Source: Chloroflexota bacterium (GTDB lineage: Archaea; Iainarchaeota; Iainarchaeia; Iainarchaeales; GCA-2688035). From it: 10,652 nucleotides of DNA. Shown here piece by piece: positions 1 to 5,755 of this stretch; the stretch's first letter is position 1, and each line of letters opens with the position of its first letter. The position numbers and the translations under genes were made by a program. Below the pieces are notes generated by a model that worked only from the letters and a program-made list of their open reading frames with translations, was not told the origin of the DNA and did no database searches. The stretch lies in contig DAOWAC010000015.1 in NCBI GenBank assembly GCA_030634785.1, forward strand, positions 1-10,652, given 5' to 3'.

Positions 1-1016
1 ATTTTGCTGCAAGAATGATGTCAAGGCTTATACAATTTTTCTTAAAACAAGAGGGAAAAAGCCTTACTATTTTAACTGCAACAAGCGGTGACACAGGAAG
101 TGCTGTTGCAAATGCATTTTTTGGGCTGGAAAATATTAAAATAGTGGTTTTGTTTCCAAAAGATGAAGTAAGTGACAGACAAAGAAAACAGATGACTACG
201 CTAGGAAATAATGTAAGAGCAATTGCTGTTGACGGAAAGTTTGATGACTGCCAGAAGTTGGTAAAGCAGGCATTTGTAGATAAAAAACTTACAAAATTAA
301 ATCTTAGCAGTGCAAATAGTATAAATTTTGGAAGACTGTTGCCACAAACCGTTTACTATTTTTATGCTTATTCAAAACTTTTTGAAAGGAAAGGTGAAAA
401 AGCAGTGTTTAGTGTACCAAGCGGAAACTTTGGAAATATATGCGGAGGACTTATTGCAAAAAACATGGGGCTTCCTGTAAAAAAGTTTATTATAGCCACT
501 AATGAAAACAATGAATTTCCAAAGTTTCTTGACACAGGAACTTATAAAAAGCTTGTTCCGTCAAGAAGATGTCTGAGTAATGCAATGAATGTTGGACATC
601 CAAGCAATCTTGTAAGACTTATTGCACTTTACAACGGTCAAATGGATGAAACAGGAAAAATTGTAAAAATGCCAGATATGAAAAAGATGAAAAAGGAAAT
701 TTTCTCAATTTCAGTAAGTGATAAGGACACAAGACAAACTATTAGAAGAACTTATGATAAGTATAATACAGTTCTTGAACCACATGGAGCAGTTGGCTGG
801 TTTGCTTTACAGCATGCACCAGAAAAAGCAACAACTGGACTTTGCATTAGTTTGGAAACAGCACATCCTGCAAAGTTTCCTGAAACAATAAATCAAGTTA
901 TTGGAATTAAACCATCGCTTCCAAAAAGTCTTAAGGGACTTGAGAAAAAAAGAGAACAATTTGAAGAAATGACAAATGACTATTCAAAATTTAAGCAATT
1001 TCTTTTAAAAAAATAA
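1..1016 (+). CDS. thrC: Threonine synthase, 5'-truncated by window edge
   Basis: PLP-dependent enzyme converting O-phosphohomoserine to threonine and phosphate, the last step of threonine synthesis in the cytoplasm. The frame is open from base 3 to the TAA at 1014-1016, so the gene starts outside the window and the ATG pair at 15-20 is internal. The first visible residues (FAARMM) match the FGARFM segment that follows the PLP lysine in E. coli ThrC, so that lysine lies just outside the left edge. Visible family motifs are TATSGDTGSAVA (PLP phosphate region), LNLSSANSINFGRL, SVPSGNFGN, and ETAHPAKFPET near the C-terminus. Overall it resembles the shorter E. coli type of ThrC rather than the type usual in many archaea, which suggests transfer from bacteria (inference). 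Its stop directly abuts the stop of convergent folD. Identity is firm; the start cannot be seen. Confidence 0.95.
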   Translation, partial: FAARMMSRLIQFFLKQEGKSLTILTATSGDTGSAVANAFFGLENIKIVVLFPKDEVSDRQRKQMTTLGNNVRAIAVDGKFDDCQKLVKQAFVDKKLTKLNLSSANSINFGRLLPQTVYYFYAYSKLFERKGEKAVFSVPSGNFGNICGGLIAKNMGLPVKKFIIATNENNEFPKFLDTGTYKKLVPSRRCLSNAMNVGHPSNLVRLIALYNGQMDETGKIVKMPDMKKMKKEIFSISVSDKDTRQTIRRTYDKYNTVLEPHGAVGWFALQHAPEKATTGLCISLETAHPAKFPETINQVIGIKPSLPKSLKGLEKKREQFEEMTNDYSKFKQFLLKK

Positions 1017-1862
1017 TTAGGAATTGTGAAGCATTGCAAGTTTTGCAACATTAAAAACAAGACAGGCAATAGTCATTGGACCAATTCCGCCTGGAACAGG
1101 AGTAAGGTAAGAAGCAACATCTTTTACTCTTTCAAAATCAACATCGCCAACAGTTTTCCCGTTTTCTTTTGCAATTCCTGCATCAATTACAACCGCGTTT
1201 GGTTTTACCATGTCACCGTTAATGAGCTTTGGTTTTCCCACAGCAGTAATAAGAATGTCTGCATTTTTTGTATGCATTGCAAGGTCGGTTGTTTTTGCAT
1301 GACAAATTGTAACTGTTGCCCCTCTGTTAAGCAAAAGCTGTGCCAAAGGACGACCAACAATAATACTGTGGTTGACAATGCATACATTACTTCCTTCAAT
1401 TACTACCCCAGTACTTTCCAAAAGTCTTACAATTCCCTGCGCAGTGCATGAAACAATTTCTTCCTTTCCATAATTTAAAAGCCCAAGATTAAAAGCAGTG
1501 AAGCCATCAACATCCTTCAATGGCGAAACAGTGTTAAGTATTTTTGGAGAGTCAAGATTTTTTGGCAAAGGAAGCTGTACAAGAATTGCATTAACCGTTT
1601 GCTTGTCATTGAGCCCGTCTATTGTTTGAAGAAGTTCTTCCTGCGAAACCTTTTCGTCAAACCGAAATAATTCAAATCCAATACCTAATTCGTCACATGC
1701 AATTTTCTTTTTCTTAACATAAAGTTCTGATGCAGGATTGTTTCCGACCAAAATTACTGCAAGACCGGCTTTTACACCTTTACCTTGCAATTCTTCAAGC
1801 AAAGTGTTAGTTTCCTTGAAAAGATCTGCTGCTATTTTCTTGCTGATTAAAACATTTCCCAT
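1017..1862 (-). CDS. folD: Bifunctional methylene-THF dehydrogenase / methenyl-THF cyclohydrolase
   Basis: FolD interconverts 5,10-methylene-, 5,10-methenyl- and 10-formyl-tetrahydrofolate using NAD(P), feeding formyl groups to purine and other C1 reactions. At 281 residues it has the usual family length. The catalytic Tyr-Lys pair is in YVKKK (Y48, K52), followed by VQLPLP (Q96) and KDVDGF (D119), and the C-terminal signature PVPGGIGPMT (about 256-264). The Rossmann nucleotide site is atypical: the usual PCTP reads SCTA (138-141) and the usual GRSxxVGxP reads NHSIIVGRP (164-172), so cofactor preference may be unusual (inference). The ATG at 1862 has GAGGT six bases upstream overlapping the glyA stop codon, which supports this start and translational coupling. 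It is the second gene of a glyA-folD operon. Confidence 0.95.
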   Translation of the reverse strand: MGNVLISKKIAADLFKETNTLLEELQGKGVKAGLAVILVGNNPASELYVKKKKIACDELGIGFELFRFDEKVSQEELLQTIDGLNDKQTVNAILVQLPLPKNLDSPKILNTVSPLKDVDGFTAFNLGLLNYGKEEIVSCTAQGIVRLLESTGVVIEGSNVCIVNHSIIVGRPLAQLLLNRGATVTICHAKTTDLAMHTKNADILITAVGKPKLINGDMVKPNAVVIDAGIAKENGKTVGDVDFERVKDVASYLTPVPGGIGPMTIACLVFNVAKLAMLHNS

Positions 1863-1868
1863 AAAAAT

Positions 1869-1873
1869 ACCTC
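1869..1873 (-). promoter_or_regulatory. Shine-Dalgarno site of folD overlapping glyA stop
   Basis: On the minus strand GAGGT lies six bases before the folD ATG, and its first two bases (GA) are the last two of the glyA TGA stop. This arrangement fixes the folD start and implies that ribosomes ending glyA re-initiate on folD. Confidence 0.7.
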
Positions 1874-3134
1874 ATTTGTAGAATGGAAATTGCTTACAGA
1901 ATTCTTCAACATTCTTTTTTATTCCTGCAAGCTTTGCCTCATCTTTGCTGTTATCCAATGCTTTGATAATAAAGCTTGAAACTTCTTTCATTTCAGATTC
2001 TTTCATTCCTCTTGTTGTAAGAACAGGTGTTCCGATTCTGATTCCGCTTGGATTCCAAGGCGAACGAGTATCAAAAGGAATTGTGTTCTTATTGCAATAA
2101 ATTCCTGCAAGTTCAAGAGCATACTCTGCTTCCTTTCCAGTAATGCCCTTGCTTTTGAACACATCTACAAGCATCAAATGAGTATCTGTTCCATTAGTAA
2201 CAAGCTTTAGTCCCTGAGCCATAAGCTCTTCAGCCATTGCACTGGCATTTTTTACAATCTGTCGTGCATAATCCTTAAAGTTTGGCTCAAGCGCTTCCTT
2301 AAACGCAACAGCCTTTGCTGCAATTACATGTTCGTGTGGTCCGCCTTGAAGCCCTGGAAAAACAGCCTTGTCAATTTTTTCAGCCAAATCAGCCTTGCAC
2401 ATTATTACAGCACTTCGTGGACCCCTCAAAGTTTTGTGAGTGGTAGTTGTAACAACATCAAAATAGGGAACTGGGTTTTCATGAACGCCTGCAGCACACA
2501 ATCCCGCAATATGCGCAATGTCAGCCATGCAATAGGCTCCAACTTCGTCACAAATTTCCCTAAACCTTTTGAAATCAATTGCTCTTGGATAAGCAGTATA
2601 GCCGCTTAAAATAAGCTTTGGCTTCACATCTCTTGCCTGCTTTAAAATAGCATCATAATCCAAAAGCTCAGTTTCCTTGTTTAACCCATATTGTACACAC
2701 TTGTATAATTTACCTGAAAAGTTTACCGGATGCCCATGTGTCAAATGCCCTCCTTCAGTCAGCTTTAAGCCCATAAAGGTATTGCCATAATCCATCAAAG
2801 CATAATATGCAGCCATATTTGCAGGACTCCCTGAATTAGGTTGGACATTTGCATGCTCTGCTCCAAAAAGCTTTTTTAAGCGGTCAATCGCAAGATTTTC
2901 AATTACGTCAATATACTCATTTCCACCATAGTACCTTTTTCCAGGATATCCTTCAGCATACTTGTTGGTCGGAACCGAACCCAATGCCTCTAAAACACCT
3001 TGGCTCACAAGATTTTCACTAGGAATTAATTCAAGCCCGTTCATTTGCCTTTTTTTCTCAGATTCAATTGCATCAAAAACAGCCTTGTCTTCATTTTTCA
3101 AAAAATTCAAATGTTGTTCATATTTTGCATCCAT
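1872..3134 (-). CDS. glyA: Serine hydroxymethyltransferase
   Basis: PLP enzyme that converts serine plus tetrahydrofolate to glycine plus 5,10-methylene-THF, the main entry of one-carbon units. From the ATG at 3134 the protein has 420 residues, the normal GlyA length. Motifs in order: LIPSEN (about 36-41), [15 protein letters not shown] (57-71), [15 protein letters not shown] (130-144), ADIAHIAGL (204-212) with the PLP-contacting Asp and His, and [13 protein letters not shown] with PLP lysine K234. The reading frame extends upstream only to a TTG at 3155, so the ATG, with the conserved start near MDAKYEQHL, is preferred. The gene is followed nine bases later by folD, forming a C1 operon. A TATA-like TTTATTTTTAT at 3161-3171 lies about 30 bases upstream. 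The sequence resembles the bacterial folate-using type rather than methanopterin-linked archaeal forms (inference). Confidence 0.97.
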   Translation of the reverse strand: MDAKYEQHLNFLKNEDKAVFDAIESEKKRQMNGLELIPSENLVSQGVLEALGSVPTNKYAEGYPGKRYYGGNEYIDVIENLAIDRLKKLFGAEHANVQPNSGSPANMAAYYALMDYGNTFMGLKLTEGGHLTHGHPVNFSGKLYKCVQYGLNKETELLDYDAILKQARDVKPKLILSGYTAYPRAIDFKRFREICDEVGAYCMADIAHIAGLCAAGVHENPVPYFDVVTTTTHKTLRGPRSAVIMCKADLAEKIDKAVFPGLQGGPHEHVIAAKAVAFKEALEPNFKDYARQIVKNASAMAEELMAQGLKLVTNGTDTHLMLVDVFKSKGITGKEAEYALELAGIYCNKNTIPFDTRSPWNPSGIRIGTPVLTTRGMKESEMKEVSSFIIKALDNSKDEAKLAGIKKNVEEFCKQFPFYK

Positions 3135-3160
3135 AAATCCAAACCCCTCAAACAAGCATG

Positions 3161-3171
3161 ATAAAAATAAA
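3161..3171 (-). promoter_or_regulatory. TATA-like promoter element for glyA-folD
   Basis: Minus-strand TTTATTTTTAT begins about 37 and ends about 27 bases before the glyA ATG. This position suits an archaeal TATA box with a leader of only a few bases. A weak GAGG is also present between the box and the ATG. Confidence 0.4.
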
Positions 3172-3183
3172 GCTTAAGAAATT

Positions 3184-3189
3184 AAAAAA
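3184..3189 (-). terminator. Oligo-T tract after the transporter gene
   Basis: Six consecutive T on the minus strand, starting about 11 bases beyond the transporter stop codon and followed by more T-rich sequence. There is no hairpin. Oligo-T tracts are the usual intrinsic termination signal in archaea. It lies just ahead of the glyA promoter. Confidence 0.4.
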
Positions 3190-3200
3190 GGAACTGTTGT

Positions 3201-3848
3201 TTATGCTTTTTGTGCATTTTTTCCCTTTAGCCATTTTACACCAGCATAGCAGAATGGTGTGTCAAAGGCTGCGAAAAGCACTTTAATAATCCAATACGGA
3301 ATTATTAATGCAAAAACATACCCAACAGTAAATTTTGGAGTCATCCCATAAAATGCAATAAACATGAAAACAGTTGTGTCAATAAACTGACTTACCAGTG
3401 TACTTGCATTGTTCCTAAGCCACAAATGCTTTCCGTTTGTTTTATTCTTCCAGTAATGAAAAGCATGCACGTCATGCATCTGGCTTAGGAAAAAGCCAAT
3501 AATTGAAGCAAGGAAAATTCTCAAAGTAGTACCAAAAATTGCAGCATATTCTGCAGCCGAAACAAAGCTTCTGTCAGCAGTAGGAAGCAAGACTGCAATT
3601 GCAGTAACAATAAGAACAAAAACCAAAACAACAAGACCCAAATAAACAAATTCTTTTGCCTTTTCCTTTCCATGAACCTCTGCAATAATATCAGTTATCA
3701 GAAAAAGAACAGGAAAAACAAGAATTCCAACACTTGCTTCAAAAATTCCAAAACTTGCAATCTTTAAACCAATCAAGTTTGCAGAAACAAGACAGCCAAT
3801 AAATAAAGCAAGAAGAAGATTTGTCTTTCGTTCCATAGTCCATGCCAT
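3201..3848 (-). CDS. Queuosine/archaeosine precursor transporter (YhhQ/VUT family)
   Basis: An inner-membrane protein of 215 residues, the usual length for the YhhQ (DUF165/VUT) family, which imports 7-deazaguanine precursors for tRNA modification. Six hydrophobic segments are visible near residues 10-30, 36-56, 66-88, 104-122, 150-169 and 175-200. Family hallmarks are FPVLFLITDIIAEVHG (about 45-60), SQMHDVHAF (122-130), the LWLRNN segment followed by STLVSQFIDTTVF, and the C-terminal proline-containing helix. In an archaeon the likely cargo is preQ0 for archaeosine, which would spare de novo 7-deazaguanine synthesis; that is inference, since no tgt or arcS gene is in view. The ATG at 3848 is chosen because GTGAT lies five bases upstream; a second in-frame ATG is at residue 5. 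Its upstream region carries a TATA-like box and a dyad (see regulatory entries). Substrate is not proven by sequence. Confidence 0.88.
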   Translation of the reverse strand: MAWTMERKTNLLLALFIGCLVSANLIGLKIASFGIFEASVGILVFPVLFLITDIIAEVHGKEKAKEFVYLGLVVLVFVLIVTAIAVLLPTADRSFVSAAEYAAIFGTTLRIFLASIIGFFLSQMHDVHAFHYWKNKTNGKHLWLRNNASTLVSQFIDTTVFMFIAFYGMTPKFTVGYVFALIIPYWIIKVLFAAFDTPFCYAGVKWLKGKNAQKA

Positions 3849-3862
3849 TGAAAATCACTTGA

Positions 3863-3900
3863 AAAAAATTACTTATTAAATTAAGTAAAAAATTACTTAT
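3863..3900. repeat. Two 14-bp direct repeats, 24 bp apart
   Basis: AAAAAATTACTTAT occurs at 3863-3876 and again at 3887-3900 with no mismatch. The second copy overlaps the TATA-like box of the transporter gene. The 24-bp spacing is a little over two helical turns, which fits repeated protein sites on nearly the same DNA face. Confidence 0.6.
3869..3888 (-). promoter_or_regulatory. Possible operator dyad upstream of transporter gene
   Basis: The arms TTACTTA (3869-3875) and TAAGTAA (3882-3888) form a perfect 7-bp inverted repeat with six bases between. The site falls between the TATA-like box at 3896-3905 and the Shine-Dalgarno site, about where transcription should begin, so bound protein would block initiation. 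The left arm is also part of a 14-bp direct repeat. AT-richness raises the chance of coincidence. Confidence 0.35.
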
Positions 3901-3905
3901 AAAAA
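3896..3905 (-). promoter_or_regulatory. TATA-like promoter element of the transporter gene
   Basis: Minus-strand TTTTTATAAG, centred about 52 bases before the ATG, would place transcription start near 3875. That gives a leader of roughly 27 bases containing the GTGAT Shine-Dalgarno site at 3854-3858. Confidence 0.45.
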
Positions 3906-3935
3906 TAGAATAAAACAACCCTTAAAAACCTATTC

Positions 3936-5138
3936 TCATTTTTTCAAAAAATTCAAAGCTTCACCAACAACAAAACAACTACCAGTAACAAGCACAACAT
4001 CAGTCCCTTTTGCACAGGAAATTGCCTTTTTCACCGCATTTTCAACACCGGCAACAAGTTCAACTTCAACTCCAAGAACCTCAAACACTTTTACAAGTTT
4101 TGCAGCATTCACTGCCCTATATTTTGCACCAGTAACAAACACCCTTTTTGAAATCGGAACAAGCCTTTCAGCCATTGCCAAAACATTTTTACCAACACTT
4201 GCCCCAAAAACAAGCAATGCCTTTTTTTCAGAAAACTCACTTGTAAAAGATTTTGCAAGAACAACACAACAAGCAGGATTGTGTGCACAATCAAACACAA
4301 CAAAGGGCTTTTCTTTTACAATATCAAACCTTCCAACAATCTTTGCCAAAAAAAGACCTTCTTTAATTGCCTGCTTTTCAACAACAACACCACTTAACTT
4401 CAATTGCTTTACTGCTGCAACTGCCAGAGCAGCATTCCATTTCTGAAAAAATCCCTTCAGTCCAACTCCTTCAAGCAAAGGCCTTTGAACAATAGACAAA
4501 TGACTTTTCTTTTCTTTACAAACTCTTCGAATTACATGAAGCACTACCTCATTTTGTGCAGAAGTAACAACAGGAACGCCTTCCTTTATCACTCCAGCCT
4601 TTTCTTCAGCAATCTTTGCAACAGTTGTTCCCAAAAACTTTTCATGCTCTATTGCAACATTTGTAATAACAGAAACAAACGGCTTTACAACATTTGTTGC
4701 ATCAAGACGACCACCCATTCCAACTTCCAAAATCGCAATTTCAACCCCTGAATCTGCAAAATACTCAAACGCCATTGCAGTAACAAACTCAAAATAACTC
4801 AATTCAAATCCTGATTTGTCCATTTCACCTTTTACACTTACTACAAGCTTTACAAGCACTTTGTCAGAAATTTCCACCCCATTAATTCTAAACCTTTCAT
4901 TAAAGCGTACAAGATGCGGGCTTGTATAAAGACCTGTTTTGAACCCTGCTTTTCTTAAAATTCGTTCAATCAGTGTAGCAGTACTGCCTTTGCCATTAGT
5001 TCCTGCAATATGCACTGACTTGAATTTTTTTTCAGGATTGCCAACAGACTTAAGAAAACCTTCAATTCTTTTAAGCCCAAGCTTAATTCCCTTGCCTTGC
5101 AATTGTTCTAAAAAAACAAAAGCCTGCTTTTTGTTCAT
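3936..5138 (-). CDS. folC: Folylpolyglutamate / dihydrofolate synthase
   Basis: ATP-dependent ligase of the Mur-ligase fold that adds glutamate to dihydropteroate and/or tetrahydrofolate. From the ATG at 5138 the protein has 400 residues, close to family size. Motifs in order: HIAGTNGKGS P-loop (43-52), YTSPHLVRFNERFRING (71-87), the LSYFEFVTAMAFEYF segment (113-127), LEVGMGGRLDATN (137-149), EEKAGVIKEG with the lysine normally carbamylated (K180), GRFDIV (269-274) and DCAHNPA (283-289), then the C-terminal VTGSCFVVGEAL. The usual LDH ahead of the LG residues reads IEHEKFLG here, a conservative change. The frame extends to a TTG at 5204, but that extension is AT-rich, Phe/Lys-rich and contains promoter-like DNA, so ATG 5138 is chosen. 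It belongs functionally with glyA and folD as the folate supply. Whether it has both activities cannot be told. Confidence 0.93.
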   Translation of the reverse strand: MNKKQAFVFLEQLQGKGIKLGLKRIEGFLKSVGNPEKKFKSVHIAGTNGKGSTATLIERILRKAGFKTGLYTSPHLVRFNERFRINGVEISDKVLVKLVVSVKGEMDKSGFELSYFEFVTAMAFEYFADSGVEIAILEVGMGGRLDATNVVKPFVSVITNVAIEHEKFLGTTVAKIAEEKAGVIKEGVPVVTSAQNEVVLHVIRRVCKEKKSHLSIVQRPLLEGVGLKGFFQKWNAALAVAAVKQLKLSGVVVEKQAIKEGLFLAKIVGRFDIVKEKPFVVFDCAHNPACCVVLAKSFTSEFSEKKALLVFGASVGKNVLAMAERLVPISKRVFVTGAKYRAVNAAKLVKVFEVLGVEVELVAGVENAVKKAISCAKGTDVVLVTGSCFVVGEALNFLKK

Positions 5139-5159
5139 AAATAAAATTAGTTTGAAAAG

Positions 5160-5170
5160 GTTTTTATTTG
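5160..5170 (-). promoter_or_regulatory. TATA-like promoter element of folC
   Basis: Minus-strand CAAATAAAAAC lies about 22-32 bases before the folC ATG, with no Shine-Dalgarno site in between. This is the spacing expected for a leaderless archaeal transcript. A second AT-rich box (TTTTAAATTT) lies about 13 bases further upstream. Confidence 0.4.
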
Positions 5171-5187
5171 GAAATTTAAAATTTTTG

Positions 5188-5196
5188 AAAAAAAAA
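5188..5196 (-). terminator. T9 tract after the small unknown gene
   Basis: Nine consecutive T on the minus strand begin 14 bases beyond the stop codon of the upstream gene. No hairpin is seen. This is a strong archaeal-style oligo-T termination signal and separates the gene from folC. Confidence 0.5.
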
Positions 5197-5210
5197 TCAT
5201 ACACTCTTCT

Positions 5211-5660
5211 TCAAAAAGCCTCTTTTTGTATATTCTGAAAAACTTCTTTTATTTCTTTTTTTACTATTTCTTTTTCTACTAATTCTGAATCATTTAAAAG
5301 CTTTTCATATTCCTTAAAAAACCTAATCCGCTTTTTTTTGCCACCAAGCACTGTTTCAAGCTCAAACAGTAGATTCCGAGCATAATCATCAGCTAAAAAA
5401 GAACGATTTGCTTGGTGAACCCCTTCAAACCTAGTAAAAATTCTGTCAACCAACTTATGCACTTCTTGCCTTTGAGACACATCACTAATTTTTATATTGT
5501 CCAACGCAAATTTTGTAAGCATTCTTTTCTTTGCAAAATCATGCCTTTCTTTTAAAGAAATACGACGATTAGAACACTTATTCAAAACAAGCTGTTTTTC
5601 GTAAACCTTTTTCATAGTTTCTTTAGTTTTAGTTGAATTCCTTTTTTTTCTAAAAAACAT
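5211..5660 (-). CDS. Hypothetical helical basic protein
   Basis: I do not recognise a family. From the ATG at 5660 the protein has 149 residues, is rich in Lys, Arg and Glu, and has no signal peptide or membrane span. The N-terminus is strongly basic (FFRKKRNSTKTK), the centre carries RISLKERHDFAKKRM and a segment around HKLVDRIFTRFEGVHQANRSF, and the C-terminus looks like a charged helix or short coiled coil (ELVEKEIVKKEIKEVFQ). The open frame reaches a TTG at 5699, but a TATA-like TTTAAATA at 5683-5690 would lie inside that extension and is 23-30 bases ahead of the ATG, so a leaderless ATG start is preferred. It is divergent from the purine operon and stands alone, ending in a T9 terminator. 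RNA or DNA binding is possible from charge only; function is unknown. Confidence 0.75.
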   Translation of the reverse strand: MFFRKKRNSTKTKETMKKVYEKQLVLNKCSNRRISLKERHDFAKKRMLTKFALDNIKISDVSQRQEVHKLVDRIFTRFEGVHQANRSFLADDYARNLLFELETVLGGKKKRIRFFKEYEKLLNDSELVEKEIVKKEIKEVFQNIQKEAF

Positions 5661-5706
5661 AATAAAAAAAGCGTTGTAGAAGTATTTAAACTTATTCAAA
5701 ACAAGC
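5576..5706. repeat. 17-bp exact direct repeat in and upstream of the small unknown gene
   Basis: ACTTATTCAAAACAAGC occurs at 5576-5592, inside the coding region, and at 5690-5706, beside the TATA-like box. The copies are 114 bp apart, a multiple of three, and read LNK in the same frame (as part of LVLNK inside the gene). They may be a protein-binding pair or the trace of a local duplication. Confidence 0.6.
5683..5690. promoter_or_regulatory. Shared TATA-like box between divergent genes
   Basis: TATTTAAA on the plus strand reads TTTAAATA on the minus strand. It lies about 23-30 bases before the ATG of the small unknown gene on the left and 21-28 bases before the ATG at 5711 on the right. Its TTTAAA core is palindromic, so it could direct transcription both ways. 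A second box, GTTTAAAA, at 5712-5719 could serve purE alone. Confidence 0.45.
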
Positions 5707-5742
5707 CAATATGTTTAAAACGCTTTTACACTTGTTTTTAAT

Positions 5743-5747
5743 GAGGT
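5743..5747 (+). promoter_or_regulatory. Shine-Dalgarno site favouring the GTG start of purE
   Basis: GAGGT lies eight bases before the GTG at 5756. With that start the protein begins MGVLVVFGSESD, matching the short N-terminus normal for PurE. The ATGs at 5711 and 5741 would add a hydrophobic extension not expected in this cytosolic enzyme. Confidence 0.55.
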
Positions 5748-5755
5748 TTTTTTTA

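Noticed and set aside
1026..1451. 141-codon open frame antisense to folD
   Set aside because: It is a low-complexity Asn/Cys/Phe-rich shadow of a clear folD gene, with no start signal and no recognisable domain.
3849..3935. preQ1 riboswitch upstream of the queuosine-precursor transporter
   Set aside because: No C-rich pseudoknot or compact hairpin was seen in this very AT-rich stretch. A protein-binding dyad explains the symmetry better.
3936..5138. Mur ligase (cell-wall peptide ligase) for the folC product
   Set aside because: The folate-type motifs HIAGTNGKGS, YTSPHL.RFNERF and LEVGMGGRLDATN identify FolC, and the context is folate metabolism.
5661..5699. TTG start at 5699 for the small unknown gene
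   Set aside because: It would place the TATA-like TTTAAATA inside the coding region; the ATG at 5660 has correct leaderless spacing.
5711..5755. Hydrophobic N-terminal extension of PurE suggesting a signal or membrane anchor
   Set aside because: PurE is cytosolic with a short N-terminus, and GAGGT positions translation at GTG 5756. The extension is more likely untranslated leader containing a TATA-like box.
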